Part shown: positions 19,436 to 30,777 of the stretch, piece by piece | Layout of the letters: every line of letters begins with the position of its first letter | Position numbering within the stretch: position 1 is the stretch's first letter | Assembly (NCBI GenBank): GCA_039830025.1 | Contig: CP140040.1 | Location: 186,001 to 250,000 of the forward strand | Direction: 5' to 3' | Source: Buchnera aphidicola (Kaburagia rhusicola ensigallis) | GTDB taxonomy: Bacteria; Pseudomonadota; Gammaproteobacteria; Enterobacterales; Enterobacteriaceae | Length of the DNA stretch: 64,000 nucleotides | Made by a program: the position numbers and the translations under genes | The notes under the pieces: model-generated | What the model was told of the DNA's origin: nothing | Database searches by the model: none | Seen by the model: the letters and a program-made list of their open reading frames with translations, nothing else

Positions 19436-20365
19436 TTATCCTATTTGTCGAGTACCTATGGCATCTAATTTACAAATATGAACAAATCCTTGATCAGTTT
19501 GGAGATAGTTTTTATGAAGCCACGTTTGTATGTTTTTTGCGGTTTTTATATCATTAGCAATAGCGAAAATTGTTGGGCCTGATCCTGATATTCCAAATCC
19601 TATAGATCCTATCTTTTTGATTTCTTGTCGCGTTTTTAAAAAGTTGGGTAATAATTTAATTCGATATGGTTCAGCAATAACATCATTCATGAGCTGAGCA
19701 GCTAATTTAGGTTGTTTTGTATATAAAGAATGGATAAATCCAGCTAAATAACGGCTATGTTTGATACAGATATCTTTACTGTATTTTAGAGGTAAAATAG
19801 TCCTTGCATCTGCTGTTGTTATTTTTACTCCAGGCCAAGCAATAATCCATAACCAATTTTTAAATATTGGTAATTGTTGGCATATAACGTTGTTTTTATT
19901 AATTATTAATTGAAGCCCCCCTAGAAAACAAGGTGCAACATTGTCATAGTGTACGCTACCAGATATTTTCCCTTCTATTTTTCCCATAAGAAGTAAAAGA
20001 TCAGCTGTTTTAATAGGATTATTAAAATATGTATTCATGGCAATAATAGAAGCAACAACAGAACAGGCACTAGATCCTAGTCCTGATCCAATTGGCATAT
20101 TTTTTTCCAAGGTTATAGTAATTGGAACGTTTTTTTTTAAAAGTGAACAAAAATAAGTCCAACATTTCCAAACTATATTTTTGTTAATGTTTGTTGGTAG
20201 TTGATTTGAAAATATTCCTTTATTTATTAAATTAAATGTTTTTGAAGGGGTTATAGTGACAATATCTCCTAAAAACGATCCATCTATTGGTGCAATGGCA
20301 GCACCTAATACGTCAAATCCAACTCCTACATTTCCAATTGACGCAGGAGAATAAATTTTTATCAT
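19436..20365 (-). CDS. thrB: Homoserine kinase
   Basis: GHMP kinase that phosphorylates homoserine. It has 309 residues (E. coli 310). The ATP-binding motif 2 is [15 protein letters not shown], and motif 3 is [14 protein letters not shown] near residue 260. The N-terminal [16 protein letters not shown] block is the family motif 1. It lies 17 bases after thrA and 3 bases before thrC, so translation is probably coupled. No sign of decay. Confidence 0.96.
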   Translation of the reverse strand: MIKIYSPASIGNVGVGFDVLGAAIAPIDGSFLGDIVTITPSKTFNLINKGIFSNQLPTNINKNIVWKCWTYFCSLLKKNVPITITLEKNMPIGSGLGSSACSVVASIIAMNTYFNNPIKTADLLLLMGKIEGKISGSVHYDNVAPCFLGGLQLIINKNNVICQQLPIFKNWLWIIAWPGVKITTADARTILPLKYSKDICIKHSRYLAGFIHSLYTKQPKLAAQLMNDVIAEPYRIKLLPNFLKTRQEIKKIGSIGFGISGSGPTIFAIANDIKTAKNIQTWLHKNYLQTDQGFVHICKLDAIGTRQIG

Positions 20366-20382
20366 TATTTATACCCTTTGTT

Positions 20383-22830
20383 TTATAACAATATTCGTAG
20401 TATGTCAGAAAAAACTCCAGCAGCAGTAACGTTGTTTCCTGCTCCATATCCTCTTAATACTAATGGAATTGGTTGATAGTATTTACTATAAAAAGCCAAT
20501 GCGTTTTCTCCATTTTTAATTTCATATAATGGGTCTGTTTTATCAATTTCATCTAATTTTACTTGACAATGCCCTCCTTTTTCAATAATTCCAATAAATC
20601 TTAGAGTTTTTCCTGATTTTTTTGTTTTTTCCATTTTTTTGAAAAACATTTGATCTAATTTTTTTAGTTGTATCATAAAATCATTAGTATTAGAAATGAA
20701 GTTGAATTCTTTAGGTAATATAGGATCAATTTTAATATCACTTAATTCTAATTTTAGCCCAGTTTCTCGAGCTAATATAAGTAATTTTCGTGCTACGTCT
20801 ATTCCAGAAAGATCATCTTTTGGATTAGGTTCGGTAAAGCCTAGTTTTTGTGCTTGTCTTGTTGCTTCAGAAAGTGATATGTTATCTTCTAATTTTCCAA
20901 AAATAAAAGATAATGACCCTGATAAGATTCCTCTAAAATGTATTAATTTGTCTCCAGAATGTAATAAATTCTTTAAATTTTCTATTATAGGTAAACCAGC
21001 TCCGACATTAGTTTCATATAAAAATTTTTTATTAGCGTATAATGCTGCTAGTCTGACTTCTTGATAATATTTTAAACTAGATGTATTAGCTTTCTTGTTA
21101 GATGTTACTATATTAAATCCATTATTAAGCAATATAGGGTATTGATGGGCTATCTTTTGGTCAGAAGTACAATCTACTAAAATTGGATTAACCAAAGTAT
21201 TATTTTTAGATATTTGTATTAAATCATTTATTTCAAATGATTGAGTTGACATAGAAAGAGATTGATTCCAACTATTTAAATTAATTCCGTTCATATTTAC
21301 TAAGAATCTTTTTGAATTCGCGATTCCATATACTCTTAAATCGATATTTTTTGATTTTAGTGAACATTGTTGCTTATTTAATTGTTGTAATAAAGTAGCT
21401 CCTACACCGCCAACACCAATTAAAAATAACTCGATAATACGATGTTTTTTAAATAATATGTGATGGATTATTTTAATTCCAGATATGGAAAAATTGTTTT
21501 CTATTACTATTGAAATAGAATATTTGGATGATCCTTTCACGATAGCCAATATTTTTGCATTAGTTTTAGATAGTGCTAAAAACGTTTTATACAAGACATT
21601 TTTTTGTATCTCTATTCCTGATCCTACAATCGATAGAATAGTTAATCGTTCTACAATTTGTATTGGCATTAATAGTCTATTTTTTAATTCTAACTGAAAT
21701 TCATTTTCTAATATATTTCGCGCTGTGTTAGCATGGTGTTGAGATATGCAAAAACTAATGTTTGCTTCTGAAGAGGATTGCATAATAAGTATTATTTCAA
21801 TTTTACTTAAAGACATAGCAGAGAATATTCGAGATATTATTGATGTCATGCTGTGTATTCCAGATCCTGATACATTGAACATAGCAATGTCATTTAAATG
21901 CGCAATGCCTTTGATAGGCATTTTGGCGTCGTCTGGGTTTTTGCATATTATTGTTCCGACAGAATTTGGATTTTCGGTATTTTTAATTAAACATGGAATC
22001 TGAAATTTTGAAATAGGAGCAATAGTTTTAGGATGTAGCACTTTTGCTCCGAAATAAGATAATTCCATAGCTTCTTGATATGAAAGGGATTTTAATAATT
22101 TAGCGCTTTTTACTGTTTTAGGATCGCATGTGTATATTCCATCTACATCTGTCCAGATTTCGCATACATGTCCTTTCAAACATACAGACAAAATAGCTGC
22201 AGAATAATCAGAACCATTTCGTCCTAAAACAACTAATTGGTTATTTTTATTTCCAGCAATAAAGCCAGCCATCAATATAATATGATTTTTAGGTATGTTA
22301 ATTGCATTGATTCTTTGTGTAGAAGTGTTAATATCGATAGTAGAATTTAGATATTCTCCTATTGCTAAAAGATTTTTTACTGGATCAATAATAGTAATTT
22401 CGTAAAGTTCAGATTTTAAGATACCATCCATGATGACTATAGATAGTAATTCTCCGAAGCAAATTATTTTGGCCCGAATATTGTCAGGGCATTGGTTTAA
22501 TAAACTTATTCCATGAAAAATATGTTTAAGTTTTAAAAATTTGTGTTCAATGATATCTGCGATTTTTTTGTATGGAAAATTACTATTTGTTGCATATATA
22601 TCAGTAGTTATCTTAGAAAAAATATTTTTTATTATACATATATCTAATTGCGTATTTTTTTTACTAATAGCTCTTTCTATGGAATTAATTAAAAGATTAG
22701 TTACTTTCTCAGGTGCAGAGAGTACAATAGCTACTTGTTCTTTTTCAAAACTTGCTTTAATAATTTTCGATACAGATAAAAATTTTTTTGCATTGGCTAA
22801 TGAAGTTCCACCAAATTTAAGTATTTTCAT
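20383..22830 (-). CDS. thrA: Bifunctional aspartokinase I / homoserine dehydrogenase I
   Basis: Fusion enzyme for the first and third steps from aspartate to threonine. It has 815 residues (E. coli 820). The aspartokinase domain starts MKILKFGGTSLAN and contains GFIAGN and GRNGSDYSAAIL. Two ACT-type regulatory segments follow (IILIMQSSSEANISFC and IVKGSSKYSISIVI). The dehydrogenase domain begins FLIGVGGVGATLL (NAD(P)-binding) and has NKKANTSS and DDLSGIDVARKLLILARE. I start at 22830, where MKILKFGG aligns with E. coli; an in-frame ATG at 22872 would run through a hairpin in the leader. The regulatory region is intact in length, so threonine feedback may persist. Confidence 0.96.
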   Translation of the reverse strand: MKILKFGGTSLANAKKFLSVSKIIKASFEKEQVAIVLSAPEKVTNLLINSIERAISKKNTQLDICIIKNIFSKITTDIYATNSNFPYKKIADIIEHKFLKLKHIFHGISLLNQCPDNIRAKIICFGELLSIVIMDGILKSELYEITIIDPVKNLLAIGEYLNSTIDINTSTQRINAINIPKNHIILMAGFIAGNKNNQLVVLGRNGSDYSAAILSVCLKGHVCEIWTDVDGIYTCDPKTVKSAKLLKSLSYQEAMELSYFGAKVLHPKTIAPISKFQIPCLIKNTENPNSVGTIICKNPDDAKMPIKGIAHLNDIAMFNVSGSGIHSMTSIISRIFSAMSLSKIEIILIMQSSSEANISFCISQHHANTARNILENEFQLELKNRLLMPIQIVERLTILSIVGSGIEIQKNVLYKTFLALSKTNAKILAIVKGSSKYSISIVIENNFSISGIKIIHHILFKKHRIIELFLIGVGGVGATLLQQLNKQQCSLKSKNIDLRVYGIANSKRFLVNMNGINLNSWNQSLSMSTQSFEINDLIQISKNNTLVNPILVDCTSDQKIAHQYPILLNNGFNIVTSNKKANTSSLKYYQEVRLAALYANKKFLYETNVGAGLPIIENLKNLLHSGDKLIHFRGILSGSLSFIFGKLEDNISLSEATRQAQKLGFTEPNPKDDLSGIDVARKLLILARETGLKLELSDIKIDPILPKEFNFISNTNDFMIQLKKLDQMFFKKMEKTKKSGKTLRFIGIIEKGGHCQVKLDEIDKTDPLYEIKNGENALAFYSKYYQPIPLVLRGYGAGNNVTAAGVFSDILRILL

Positions 22831-22860
22831 ATTTATAGTATTCCTGAAGAAATATATAAG

Positions 22861-22897
22861 AAAAGCCCACACTTTACAAAAGAGTAAGCTCTTTTTA
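22861..22897 (-). promoter_or_regulatory. Possible remnant of the thr operon attenuator
   Basis: On the minus strand, about 30-70 bases before thrA, the sequence AGTGTGGGCTTTT differs by one base from the 3' arm of the E. coli thr attenuator (AGTGCGGGCTTTT). The expected 5' arm is degraded. Instead AAAAGAG and CTCTTTT form a 7-bp stem with a 4-base loop at 22878-22895. I could not find a Thr/Ile-rich leader peptide upstream. It may be a decayed attenuator that no longer senses threonyl-tRNA. Confidence 0.45.
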
Positions 22898-23866
22898 TGT
22901 ATATAGCTTAGTTTGAACTAATTTTAAATGTATTTTGGAATTAATATATGTATATTTTGAATAAAAATTGTATATTTTTATTCTTAAGTATATCAATTAT
23001 ATTTAATGATAATTTTTAATTTAAAAATGTATTGAACTATTATGATAGTGTATGATAAATTTATTATTTTAATATATTATCATATCTATAGTAAAAATAT
23101 TTTTTATTTCATGAAATATACAAGACATTTAATTAAATGTTTTTTCATATAATAAAAATTTTACTTTTTAAAATATTTTATATTATATATCTTCAAAATA
23201 GAGTTTACATTTTAATTATTACTAGTGATATTTTAGAGTGTTAACATTATTGTTATAATAAAAAATAACATAAAAAAATAATAGTATTTAAGTCATTTGT
23301 TCAATTAAAATTAAATATAAAAAATTGGTAAATTAGACAAAAAATTAGTTAAAAAGTATTACAATAGCAGTAGTAAAACAGTTTTAATAGCATTGTTGTA
23401 GTTCGTTAATTTTTGTGACTAATTTATATTGAGTTATTAATATTTAATATAAAATTTATTTTTTTTCTAGTTGTAGAAATGATATTTTTTTGAATAAAAA
23501 ATAAAAATCTTATAAAATTTAGAATAACATTTATTTTAAGAATATCATAATGATGATGATATTATTAATTTGCAATTTAATATAAATAAAATATTAAAAT
23601 TATACATGCTAAAGTGTGTGTTATTTTTTTTATTATGAAACAAGTATGAGTATTACAGAGCCAAAACTCGCGTAGATGTTTATTAGTTGCTTTATTTAAA
23701 ATAATTTTATAATAAATTATAAAATCCATTACACTAAATTATATTGTTGTTTTTATATCAGAAGTATAATAAAATTAAAATAGCTTGGTATCGTATAATA
23801 TAACTTGGGTATCGTTGATAAGGATAAAGTGTGTACTTCTTGTTTAATGTTCTAATATAGTGTTAA
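22898..23866. other. About 1 kb without genes, probable site of lost hpt-panC-panB
   Basis: Extremely AT-rich and full of stops in all frames. In other Buchnera genomes, as I recall, hpt, panC and panB lie between thrA and dksA; none is recognisable here. The only base-composition contrast is a short patch near 23659-23680 (GAGCCAAAACTCGCGTAG) and a near-repeat of CTTGG(G)TATCGT at about 23784 and 23805. No tRNA or RNA motif was seen. I read it as a gene graveyard; the thr operon promoter should lie at its left end. Confidence 0.5.
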
Positions 23867-23894
23867 AGTGAAACGGGTTATACCCCCGCTCACT
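23867..23894 (-). terminator. Terminator downstream of dksA
   Basis: On the minus strand AGTGAGCGGG pairs with CCCGTTTCACT (10 pairs with one bulged T and one G-U) around a 7-base loop, followed by TTAACACTATATT. It starts 21 bases after the dksA stop codon. The GC-rich core stands out sharply in this region. Confidence 0.7.
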
Positions 23895-23914
23895 TATAAT
23901 ATATTATATAAATT

Positions 23915-24370
23915 TTATCCTAATATTTGTTTTTTTCTAATTTCTGCTAATGTTTTGCAGTCTATACATAAATCAGCAGTAGGTCTTGCTTCTAATCTAC
24001 GTATTCCAATTTCTACTCCACATGATTCACAATATCCAAAATCGTTTTCTTCTACTTTTTTTAAAGTTTTTTCTATTTTTTTTATTAATTTTCTTTCTCT
24101 ATCTCGATGGCGCAATTCGAAGCTAAATTCTTCTTCTTGCACAGCACGATCAATTGGATCTGGAAAATTTGTAGTTTTTTCTTGTGTGTACAATTTTTTT
24201 TTAGGTATGTCGTTTTTTAACTGAGTAATCCAAGCAAGAAGAATTTTTTTAAAGTGATTGATTTGTTTGGTATTCATATATTTTTCGTTTTTTTTATTTT
24301 CATAAGGTTGCACTCCTGCCATAAATAGTATACTCAAGGAAGATACTTTTTTATCTTTTTCTTTTTGCAT
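23915..24370 (-). CDS. dksA: RNA polymerase-binding transcription factor DksA
   Basis: Binds the RNA polymerase secondary channel and modulates rRNA and amino-acid promoters together with ppGpp. The 151 residues equal E. coli. The coiled-coil tip keeps the two functional aspartates and Ala (FPDPIDRA), followed by [22 protein letters not shown]. The zinc finger cysteines are C114, C117, C135 and C138. It is one of very few transcription factors in the window. A clear hairpin terminator follows. It may retain ppGpp-independent roles if the alarmone synthases have been lost, which this window cannot tell. Confidence 0.96.
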   Translation of the reverse strand: MQKEKDKKVSSLSILFMAGVQPYENKKNEKYMNTKQINHFKKILLAWITQLKNDIPKKKLYTQEKTTNFPDPIDRAVQEEEFSFELRHRDRERKLIKKIEKTLKKVEENDFGYCESCGVEIGIRRLEARPTADLCIDCKTLAEIRKKQILG

Positions 24371-24720
24371 GATATATTCCTATGAACTAATTATATTTAA
24401 AATAAAATTATAACTGTATAATTTAAAACAAATATTTTGAATTAAATGTGTGCATTTAGTTTTTTATTTTTTGATGTTATATAGTTATTACACCATAAAT
24501 AATATAATACTGATCTCGTGTTTAAAAGTGTTTGTTTTACAGTACGTCGATAATATCAAAATATAAATTTATTGTAAATTTTATACTTTTTAAAAAATAA
24601 ATTTATTTCGTATTTAAAGTAATCATTTTTTAAATTAAAATAATTATAGAAATTGGTGAAATATTAATTTCAGATAAAAGTGGTATTATGCATTTTTATT
24701 CTAATTTAGGTGATTACTTA
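24371..24720. other. 350-base divergent spacer, dksA / truA
   Basis: Contains the promoters of dksA (minus) and truA (plus). It is AT-rich with no convincing -35/-10 pair and no hairpin of note. An in-frame ATG at 24688 could lengthen TruA by 11 residues, but these do not resemble the family. Nothing else is visible. Confidence 0.45.
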
Positions 24721-25539
24721 ATGAAAAAAATAAATAATTGTATAAAAATTGCATTAGGTATTGAATATCAAGGAAGTAATTATCATGGATGGCAATATCA
24801 AAAATCGGTATCAAATATTCAAGAAAAGTTAGAAATAGCATTATCAATTGTAGCTAATCATTCAGTAGATATTTATTGTGCGGGACGAACTGATTCTGGT
24901 GTACATAGCACTGAGCAAGTAATTCATTTTTATACTTCTTCTATTAGAAAATATAGTTCTTGGGTAATCGGAGTAAATCGATATTTACCTAAAGATATTT
25001 CTGTATTATGGAAAAAAAAAGTTCCGGAATTTTTTCATGCGCGTTATAGCGCTTTATCTCGTAGATATCGTTATATAATTTATAATTATCAGTGTCGTTC
25101 GTCTATCTTTTCAAAAGGATTATATAGTTTTTATAAAGAATTAAATGTACTAAAAATGAATCGTGCTGCTAAGTGTTTAATTGGTGAACATGATTTTACT
25201 TCGTTTAGAGCAGTAGATTGTCAGTCATGTACACCTATTCGTAGAATTATTTCCTTAAAGGTGTTTAGCATAAATCGATTAGTAGTTATTGATATTACAG
25301 CAAATTCGTTTTTATATCGTATGGTTCGCAATATCGTAGGATGTCTAATCGATATCGGTATATCCAAGTATAGTGAATATTGGATGGAAGAATTACTATT
25401 GTCTAGAGACAGAAAATTAGCGTCTCCCACAGCTAAACCAGAAGGTTTATATTTAGTTAAAGTACGGTATCCTAGTATTTTTAATTTGCCGAATACTTCT
25501 ATCGGTCCTTTTTTTATATGTAAACCGATGTCATATTAA
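24721..25539 (+). CDS. truA: tRNA pseudouridine synthase A (positions 38-40)
   Basis: Forms pseudouridine at positions 38-40 of the tRNA anticodon arm. The catalytic Asp is in [10 protein letters not shown]. Other family blocks are [26 protein letters not shown] and [11 protein letters not shown]. From the ATG at 24721 the protein has 272 residues (E. coli 270). I chose this start because it aligns with E. coli and has an AGGTGA site 7 bases upstream. Monocistronic; divergent from dksA. Confidence 0.95.
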   Translation: MKKINNCIKIALGIEYQGSNYHGWQYQKSVSNIQEKLEIALSIVANHSVDIYCAGRTDSGVHSTEQVIHFYTSSIRKYSSWVIGVNRYLPKDISVLWKKKVPEFFHARYSALSRRYRYIIYNYQCRSSIFSKGLYSFYKELNVLKMNRAAKCLIGEHDFTSFRAVDCQSCTPIRRIISLKVFSINRLVVIDITANSFLYRMVRNIVGCLIDIGISKYSEYWMEELLLSRDRKLASPTAKPEGLYLVKVRYPSIFNLPNTSIGPFFICKPMSY

Positions 25540-25778
25540 TGTTGACAAAGACATTGTTTATTAACTTGTTAAAGTAATAAAAAACTTATGTGTTATTTTG
25601 TATGAATTTATGATATTAATTTTTTTATGTTTATATGAATAAATACATTATTTTTGTTTTTATGATAATTTTAATCTGGCATATGATAGTTCTTTATTAG
25701 TGTCAATCTATGTTTTGAAATCGGTATTATGTTGACAGTATATTGAAAGTTTTATATGTGATGTAAAGGTTATTAGTA

Positions 25779-28004
25779 ATGTATAAAATTAATATAAGAT
25801 TAAATGCGATTTTTTTAATAAAGATGTTTTTATTATTGTTTTTTTCAATAATACTATATGGCTTTTTTTTATATACTAAAATAAGTTTTTTTATTAATGA
25901 AAAAATATGGAAATTACCTGTATCAATATACAGTAGAGTTATTACTTTAGAACCTGGAAATCACTATACTAAACAAGAGATGATATCTATATTAAAAGGA
26001 ATTCGATATAACTATGTATCTGTTTTAAAAACATCTGGAGAGTTTATTGTAGATGAGAGTAGTATAACGTTAATCAGACGACCTTTTTGCTTTCCTGATG
26101 GAAGAGAAGATAAAGTTTATGCTAAATTGTATTTTTCGCGTAATATGTTAACAAGAATTAAAAATTTATCTAATAATCATAATTTTGGTGTATTGCGTTT
26201 AGATCCTCAACTCATTACTATGTTAAATTCTCCAAATGGGGAACAACGATTATTTTTATCTAGACGACATTATCCTCAGATGTTAATTGACGCATTGCTA
26301 ACTGTAGAGGACCGATATTTTTATAATCATGATGGTATAAATATTTATTCTATTGTTCGTGCTTTTTTAGCTAATGTCCATGCTGGTTGTACTGTTCAAG
26401 GTGGAAGTACTCTAACACAACAGTTGGTAAAAAATTTATTTTTAACTAATACTCGATCATTCTGGAGAAAAATTAATGAAATATATATGGCATTAATTAT
26501 GGATTGGAAATATAGTAAAGATCAAATTTTAGAGTTGTATTTGAATGAAGTTTATTTAGGACAAGATGGTAAAAACGAAATTAGAGGGTTCCCGTTAGCA
26601 AGTTTATACTATTTTGGTCGTCCTATAAATGAATTAAGTTTGGATCAATATGCATTATTAGTTGGTATGATGAAAGGAGCTTCTTTGTATAATCCTTGGA
26701 ATAATCCTATTTTATCATTAAATCGGCGTAATGTAGTTCTACACATGTTATTTAAACAAAATATTATTAACAAAAACTTGTATAGTTTTCTTGTAAAAAA
26801 ATCTTTAAATATTGAATCTCGAGGTAGCATTTTTTCATCTAGATCTGCATTTATACAAATTGTTCAAAAAGAATTTAAAGAAAAATTAGGTAAGGATATT
26901 AACAATTTATCAGGAATAAAAATCTTTACTACATTAGATCTCATGTCTCAAATTTCTGCAGAATATGCTGCAAGAAGTATTATACCTATATTAAAGAAAA
27001 AAAAACATCTTAAAGATTTAGAAACAGCGATCATTGTTATTGATAGAGTTAATGGAGAAATTCAAAGTGTGTTAGGTAGTTCTAATCCAGATGCATTGGG
27101 ATATAATCGAGCAATTCAAGCACGACGTTCAATCGGATCATTGTCTAAACCTATAACATATTTAACTGCTTTAGCTCAGCCAGAAAATTTTAATTTAAGT
27201 ACTTGGATTGCAGATACACCTATTACTATAAAATTACGTAATGGAAAAATATGGAAACCGAAAAATAGTAATTTTAAATTTATGAATAAAGTCATGTTAA
27301 TTGATGCCTTGAGTCATTCAATTAACGTTCCTACAGTTAATCTTAGCATGAAATTGGGATTAAAAAAATTAGTTGAAACTTGGATAAAATTAGGTTTACA
27401 TCATGATCAATTACTTGTTAGTCCTGCTATATCTTTGGGATCAATTAATTTAACTCCTATGGAAGTAGCCAAAATTTTTCAAGTTATAGCTAGTGGTGGA
27501 AATAAATCGAATTTATTTTCTATTCAATCAGTAATGTCCAAAGATGATATTACATTATACAGTAGTTTGCCTCAATCTGAAAGGATAATTTCTAAGCAAG
27601 CTGCATATTTGACACTATATGCTATGCAATCGGTAGTTAAGTATGGTACTGCAAAGCAATTAGGGATGCTATTTAAAGATACTTTTTTAGCAGGTAAAAC
27701 GGGAACGACAAACAATTTAGTAGATAGTTGGTTTGTTGGTATTGATGGAAAACAAGTGGTAATAATTTGGATTGGAAGAGACAATAATGAATCTTCTAAA
27801 TTTTATGGATCTTCTGGCGCAATGCAAATTTATCGTCGTTATTTACAATTTCATCAACCTCAACCTCTTGTTTTGATACCTCCTATAGATGTAAATTTAT
27901 TCAGTATTAATTTTAAAGGCAACATAGTATGTAATATTCAATCTAATAATGTTTATCGTTATTTACCGATATGGAATAAAAACGGAATAGTTTTTTGTAA
28001 TTAG
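25779..28004 (+). CDS. mrcB: Class A penicillin-binding protein 1b
   Basis: Bifunctional murein synthase with glycosyltransferase and transpeptidase activity. It has 741 residues against 844 in E. coli PBP1b: the cytoplasmic N-terminus is shortened and the single membrane helix lies at about residues 10-33. A UB2H-like segment (about 48-130) is kept. The GT51 active site shows VEDRYFYNHDG and GGSTLTQQLVKNLF. The transpeptidase motifs are SLSK (in RRSIGSLSKP), SIN (SHSINVPTVNLS) and KTG (AGKTGTTNNLVDSW). It is a single gene with an AAAGG ribosome site. It would polymerise the lipid II made by the mur genes at 43-53 kb. Confidence 0.95.
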   Translation: MYKINIRLNAIFLIKMFLLLFFSIILYGFFLYTKISFFINEKIWKLPVSIYSRVITLEPGNHYTKQEMISILKGIRYNYVSVLKTSGEFIVDESSITLIRRPFCFPDGREDKVYAKLYFSRNMLTRIKNLSNNHNFGVLRLDPQLITMLNSPNGEQRLFLSRRHYPQMLIDALLTVEDRYFYNHDGINIYSIVRAFLANVHAGCTVQGGSTLTQQLVKNLFLTNTRSFWRKINEIYMALIMDWKYSKDQILELYLNEVYLGQDGKNEIRGFPLASLYYFGRPINELSLDQYALLVGMMKGASLYNPWNNPILSLNRRNVVLHMLFKQNIINKNLYSFLVKKSLNIESRGSIFSSRSAFIQIVQKEFKEKLGKDINNLSGIKIFTTLDLMSQISAEYAARSIIPILKKKKHLKDLETAIIVIDRVNGEIQSVLGSSNPDALGYNRAIQARRSIGSLSKPITYLTALAQPENFNLSTWIADTPITIKLRNGKIWKPKNSNFKFMNKVMLIDALSHSINVPTVNLSMKLGLKKLVETWIKLGLHHDQLLVSPAISLGSINLTPMEVAKIFQVIASGGNKSNLFSIQSVMSKDDITLYSSLPQSERIISKQAAYLTLYAMQSVVKYGTAKQLGMLFKDTFLAGKTGTTNNLVDSWFVGIDGKQVVIIWIGRDNNESSKFYGSSGAMQIYRRYLQFHQPQPLVLIPPIDVNLFSINFKGNIVCNIQSNNVYRYLPIWNKNGIVFCN

Positions 28005-28260
28005 GTTTATTAAAATTGTTTGCAGTAACAGTAGATGTGTAATTATAAAATATTAAATGAAATATTTGATTGTAAAATCACAATAATAATTTATTCATTT
28101 TTTTATTTGATACAACTTGGTATATTGAAATAATTTTTATAATTCGATAGCAAATAAAAATAGTTTTATTTTATTTTATACAATATTTTATGTGGTTTTA
28201 ATACATTTCATATAAAATATAATGTTTTAATATTCTATTCAAACGTGAGCATAAATTAAT

Positions 28261-30777
28261 ATGATAATTAAATTTTTTAGTAAATTATTTAGTAATCGTA
28301 ATGATCGGATATTAGAACAAATTCAAAAGACAATAGAACGTATTAATAGTTTAGAAAGTAAATTTTCTAAATTATCAGATACAGAATTACGCAATAAAAC
28401 TGATTTTTTTCGATACTGCTTGAAAAGCGGTTATACATTAAATAGTTTATTATCTGAATCGTTTTCTGTAGTTAGAGAAGCTAGTAAACGAGTATTTGGA
28501 ATGCGTCATTTTGATGTACAACTATTGGGTGGAATTATATTGCATCATAGATGTGTTGCAGAAATGAGAACGGGAGAAGGCAAGACTTTAACAGCTACGT
28601 TGCCAGCGTATTTGAATGCTTTAGAAGGAAAAGGTGTTCATATTGTTACTATGAATGATTATCTTGCTAAGAGAGATGCTGATAATAATAAGATTTTGTT
28701 TAATTTTCTTGGTTTGACAGTTGGTGTCAATATTTCAGGTATGTCTCCTGAATTAAAACGAAAAGCTTATTCTTCTGATATAACATATGGTACTAATAAT
28801 GAATATAGTTTTGATTATTTAAGAGATAATATGGTTTTTGATAAAAAAGATAGAGTACAAAGAAGTTTAAATTTTGCATTGATAGATGAAGTTGATTCTA
28901 TATTAATAGATGAAGCACGCACACCGCTAATAATTTCTAAAGATTTGGAAGACAGTTCAGGACTCTATTTTAGAATTAATAAGATTATACCTAAGCTAAT
29001 ATCTCAAAAAAAAGAAGATTCAGATATATCTTTTGGAATAGGACATTTTTTAATTGATGAAAAACAGCGTCAAGTTAGTTTGACTGAAAAAGGTTTAGTA
29101 GAAATTGAACAGTGGTTATTAAAAGAAAACTTGATAAAAAGTGCAGAATCATTATATTCTTCTAAAAATATTGTTTTAATGCATCATGTTATAGCAGCTT
29201 TGCGTGCTCATAACTTGTTTTTTAAAAATGTAGACTATATTGTTCAGAATAAAAATGTAGTTATTGTAGACGAACATACTGGTCGGACTATGGAAGGAAA
29301 AAGATGGTCAGATGGCTTACACCAAGCAATAGAAGCAAAAGAAAAAGTAGAAATAAAAAGTGAAAGTGAAACATTAGCATCAATTACTTTTCAAAATTAT
29401 TTTCGATTATATAATAAGTTGTCAGGAATGACTGGTACTGCTATTACAGAAGCATCGGAGTTACGTTCTATTTATAATTTAGATACGGTTGTTATACCAA
29501 CAAATCGTCCTATGATACGTAATGATATGCCTGATTTAATTTATATGACTGAATTAGAAAAAATAGATGCAATTATAAAAGATATTCAGACATGTATTAA
29601 ACGAAATCAACCTGTATTAGTAGGAACAGTATCTATTGAAAAATCTGAGTTAATTTCTAAACGTTTAGTACAATTAGGTATTAAACACAATGTTTTAAAT
29701 GCAAATTTTCATTCTCAAGAAGCAGATATTATTGCTCAAGCAGGAAAGTTAAAAGCAGTTACTATTGCTACTAATATGGCAGGACGAGGTACGGATATAG
29801 TATTAGGTGGTAGTTTAGTGTTGAACTTCATTAAGAGAAAGACGTTTAATGAGAAAAAAATACAAGATATTAAAGATAAATGGAAAAAAGAACATGATCT
29901 CGTTTTAAAATCTGGTGGATTGCATATAATAGGAACAGAAAGACATGAGTCTAGAAGAATTGACAATCAATTAAGAGGTCGATCTGGTCGTCAAGGTGAT
30001 GTTGGTTCTTCTCGATTTTATTTGTCTATGGAAGATTCTTTAATGCGAATTTTTTCTTCAGATCGTATTATTAGTATCATGAAAGCATTAGGGGTAAAAC
30101 ATGGTGAAGCTATTACTCATTCTTTTATTACAAAAGCAATTGCTAATGCTCAAAAAAAAGTTGAAAACCAAAATTTTGATATTCGTAAACAACTGCTAGA
30201 ATATGATGACATTGCAAATGAACAACGTTGTATTATTTATTATCAAAGAAATCGTATAATTGATTCTGGAAATATTAACGATGTTATTAAAAGAATTTCC
30301 TATGACATATTTATTGATGTTATCAATAAATATATAAAAAAAGATTCTTTGAAAGAAACATGGAAAACATCTAAATTAGAATTATGCTTATATAATGATT
30401 TTAATTTAGTTTGTCCAATTGTACAATGGTTGCACGATGATAATACGTTGTATGAAGAAGAATTAACTAAGAGAATTTTAAAATTTGCTAATATTAGTTA
30501 TAAAAGAAAACGGGATTTAGTTGGAATAAAAAATATGAACCAACTTGAAAAATCAATAATGATTGAAACATTAGACATGTTTTGGAAAGAGCATTTATCA
30601 GCTATGGAATGTTTACGTCAGGGTATTCATTTGCGAAGTTATGCGCAAAAAGATCCTAAACAAGAATATAAAAGAGAGTCATTTATCATGTTTTCTTCTA
30701 TGTTAAAATTATTAAAAAAAGAAGTAGTGTCTATCTTATTTAAAATTAATTTTTTTAATACAAATCATCATGCATGA
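28261..30777 (+). CDS. secA: Preprotein translocase ATPase SecA, without the zinc tail
   Basis: Motor ATPase that drives unfolded proteins through SecYEG. Walker A is [11 protein letters not shown], and the DEAD-like motif is [16 protein letters not shown]. The preprotein cross-linking, helical scaffold ([20 protein letters not shown]) and wing regions are all present. The product is 838 residues versus 901 in E. coli: it ends just after the helical wing ([11 protein letters not shown]) and lacks the linker and the CxCxSGx8CH zinc domain that binds SecB and ribosomes. In E. coli that tail is dispensable for the ATPase, so the protein should still work. mutT, which follows secA in E. coli, is absent. 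Confidence 0.96.
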   Translation: MIIKFFSKLFSNRNDRILEQIQKTIERINSLESKFSKLSDTELRNKTDFFRYCLKSGYTLNSLLSESFSVVREASKRVFGMRHFDVQLLGGIILHHRCVAEMRTGEGKTLTATLPAYLNALEGKGVHIVTMNDYLAKRDADNNKILFNFLGLTVGVNISGMSPELKRKAYSSDITYGTNNEYSFDYLRDNMVFDKKDRVQRSLNFALIDEVDSILIDEARTPLIISKDLEDSSGLYFRINKIIPKLISQKKEDSDISFGIGHFLIDEKQRQVSLTEKGLVEIEQWLLKENLIKSAESLYSSKNIVLMHHVIAALRAHNLFFKNVDYIVQNKNVVIVDEHTGRTMEGKRWSDGLHQAIEAKEKVEIKSESETLASITFQNYFRLYNKLSGMTGTAITEASELRSIYNLDTVVIPTNRPMIRNDMPDLIYMTELEKIDAIIKDIQTCIKRNQPVLVGTVSIEKSELISKRLVQLGIKHNVLNANFHSQEADIIAQAGKLKAVTIATNMAGRGTDIVLGGSLVLNFIKRKTFNEKKIQDIKDKWKKEHDLVLKSGGLHIIGTERHESRRIDNQLRGRSGRQGDVGSSRFYLSMEDSLMRIFSSDRIISIMKALGVKHGEAITHSFITKAIANAQKKVENQNFDIRKQLLEYDDIANEQRCIIYYQRNRIIDSGNINDVIKRISYDIFIDVINKYIKKDSLKETWKTSKLELCLYNDFNLVCPIVQWLHDDNTLYEEELTKRILKFANISYKRKRDLVGIKNMNQLEKSIMIETLDMFWKEHLSAMECLRQGIHLRSYAQKDPKQEYKRESFIMFSSMLKLLKKEVVSILFKINFFNTNHHA

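Noticed and set aside
22831-22872. Upstream ATG for thrA at 22872
   Set aside because: It would add 14 residues encoded by a leader hairpin; MKILKFGG at 22830 aligns with the family start.
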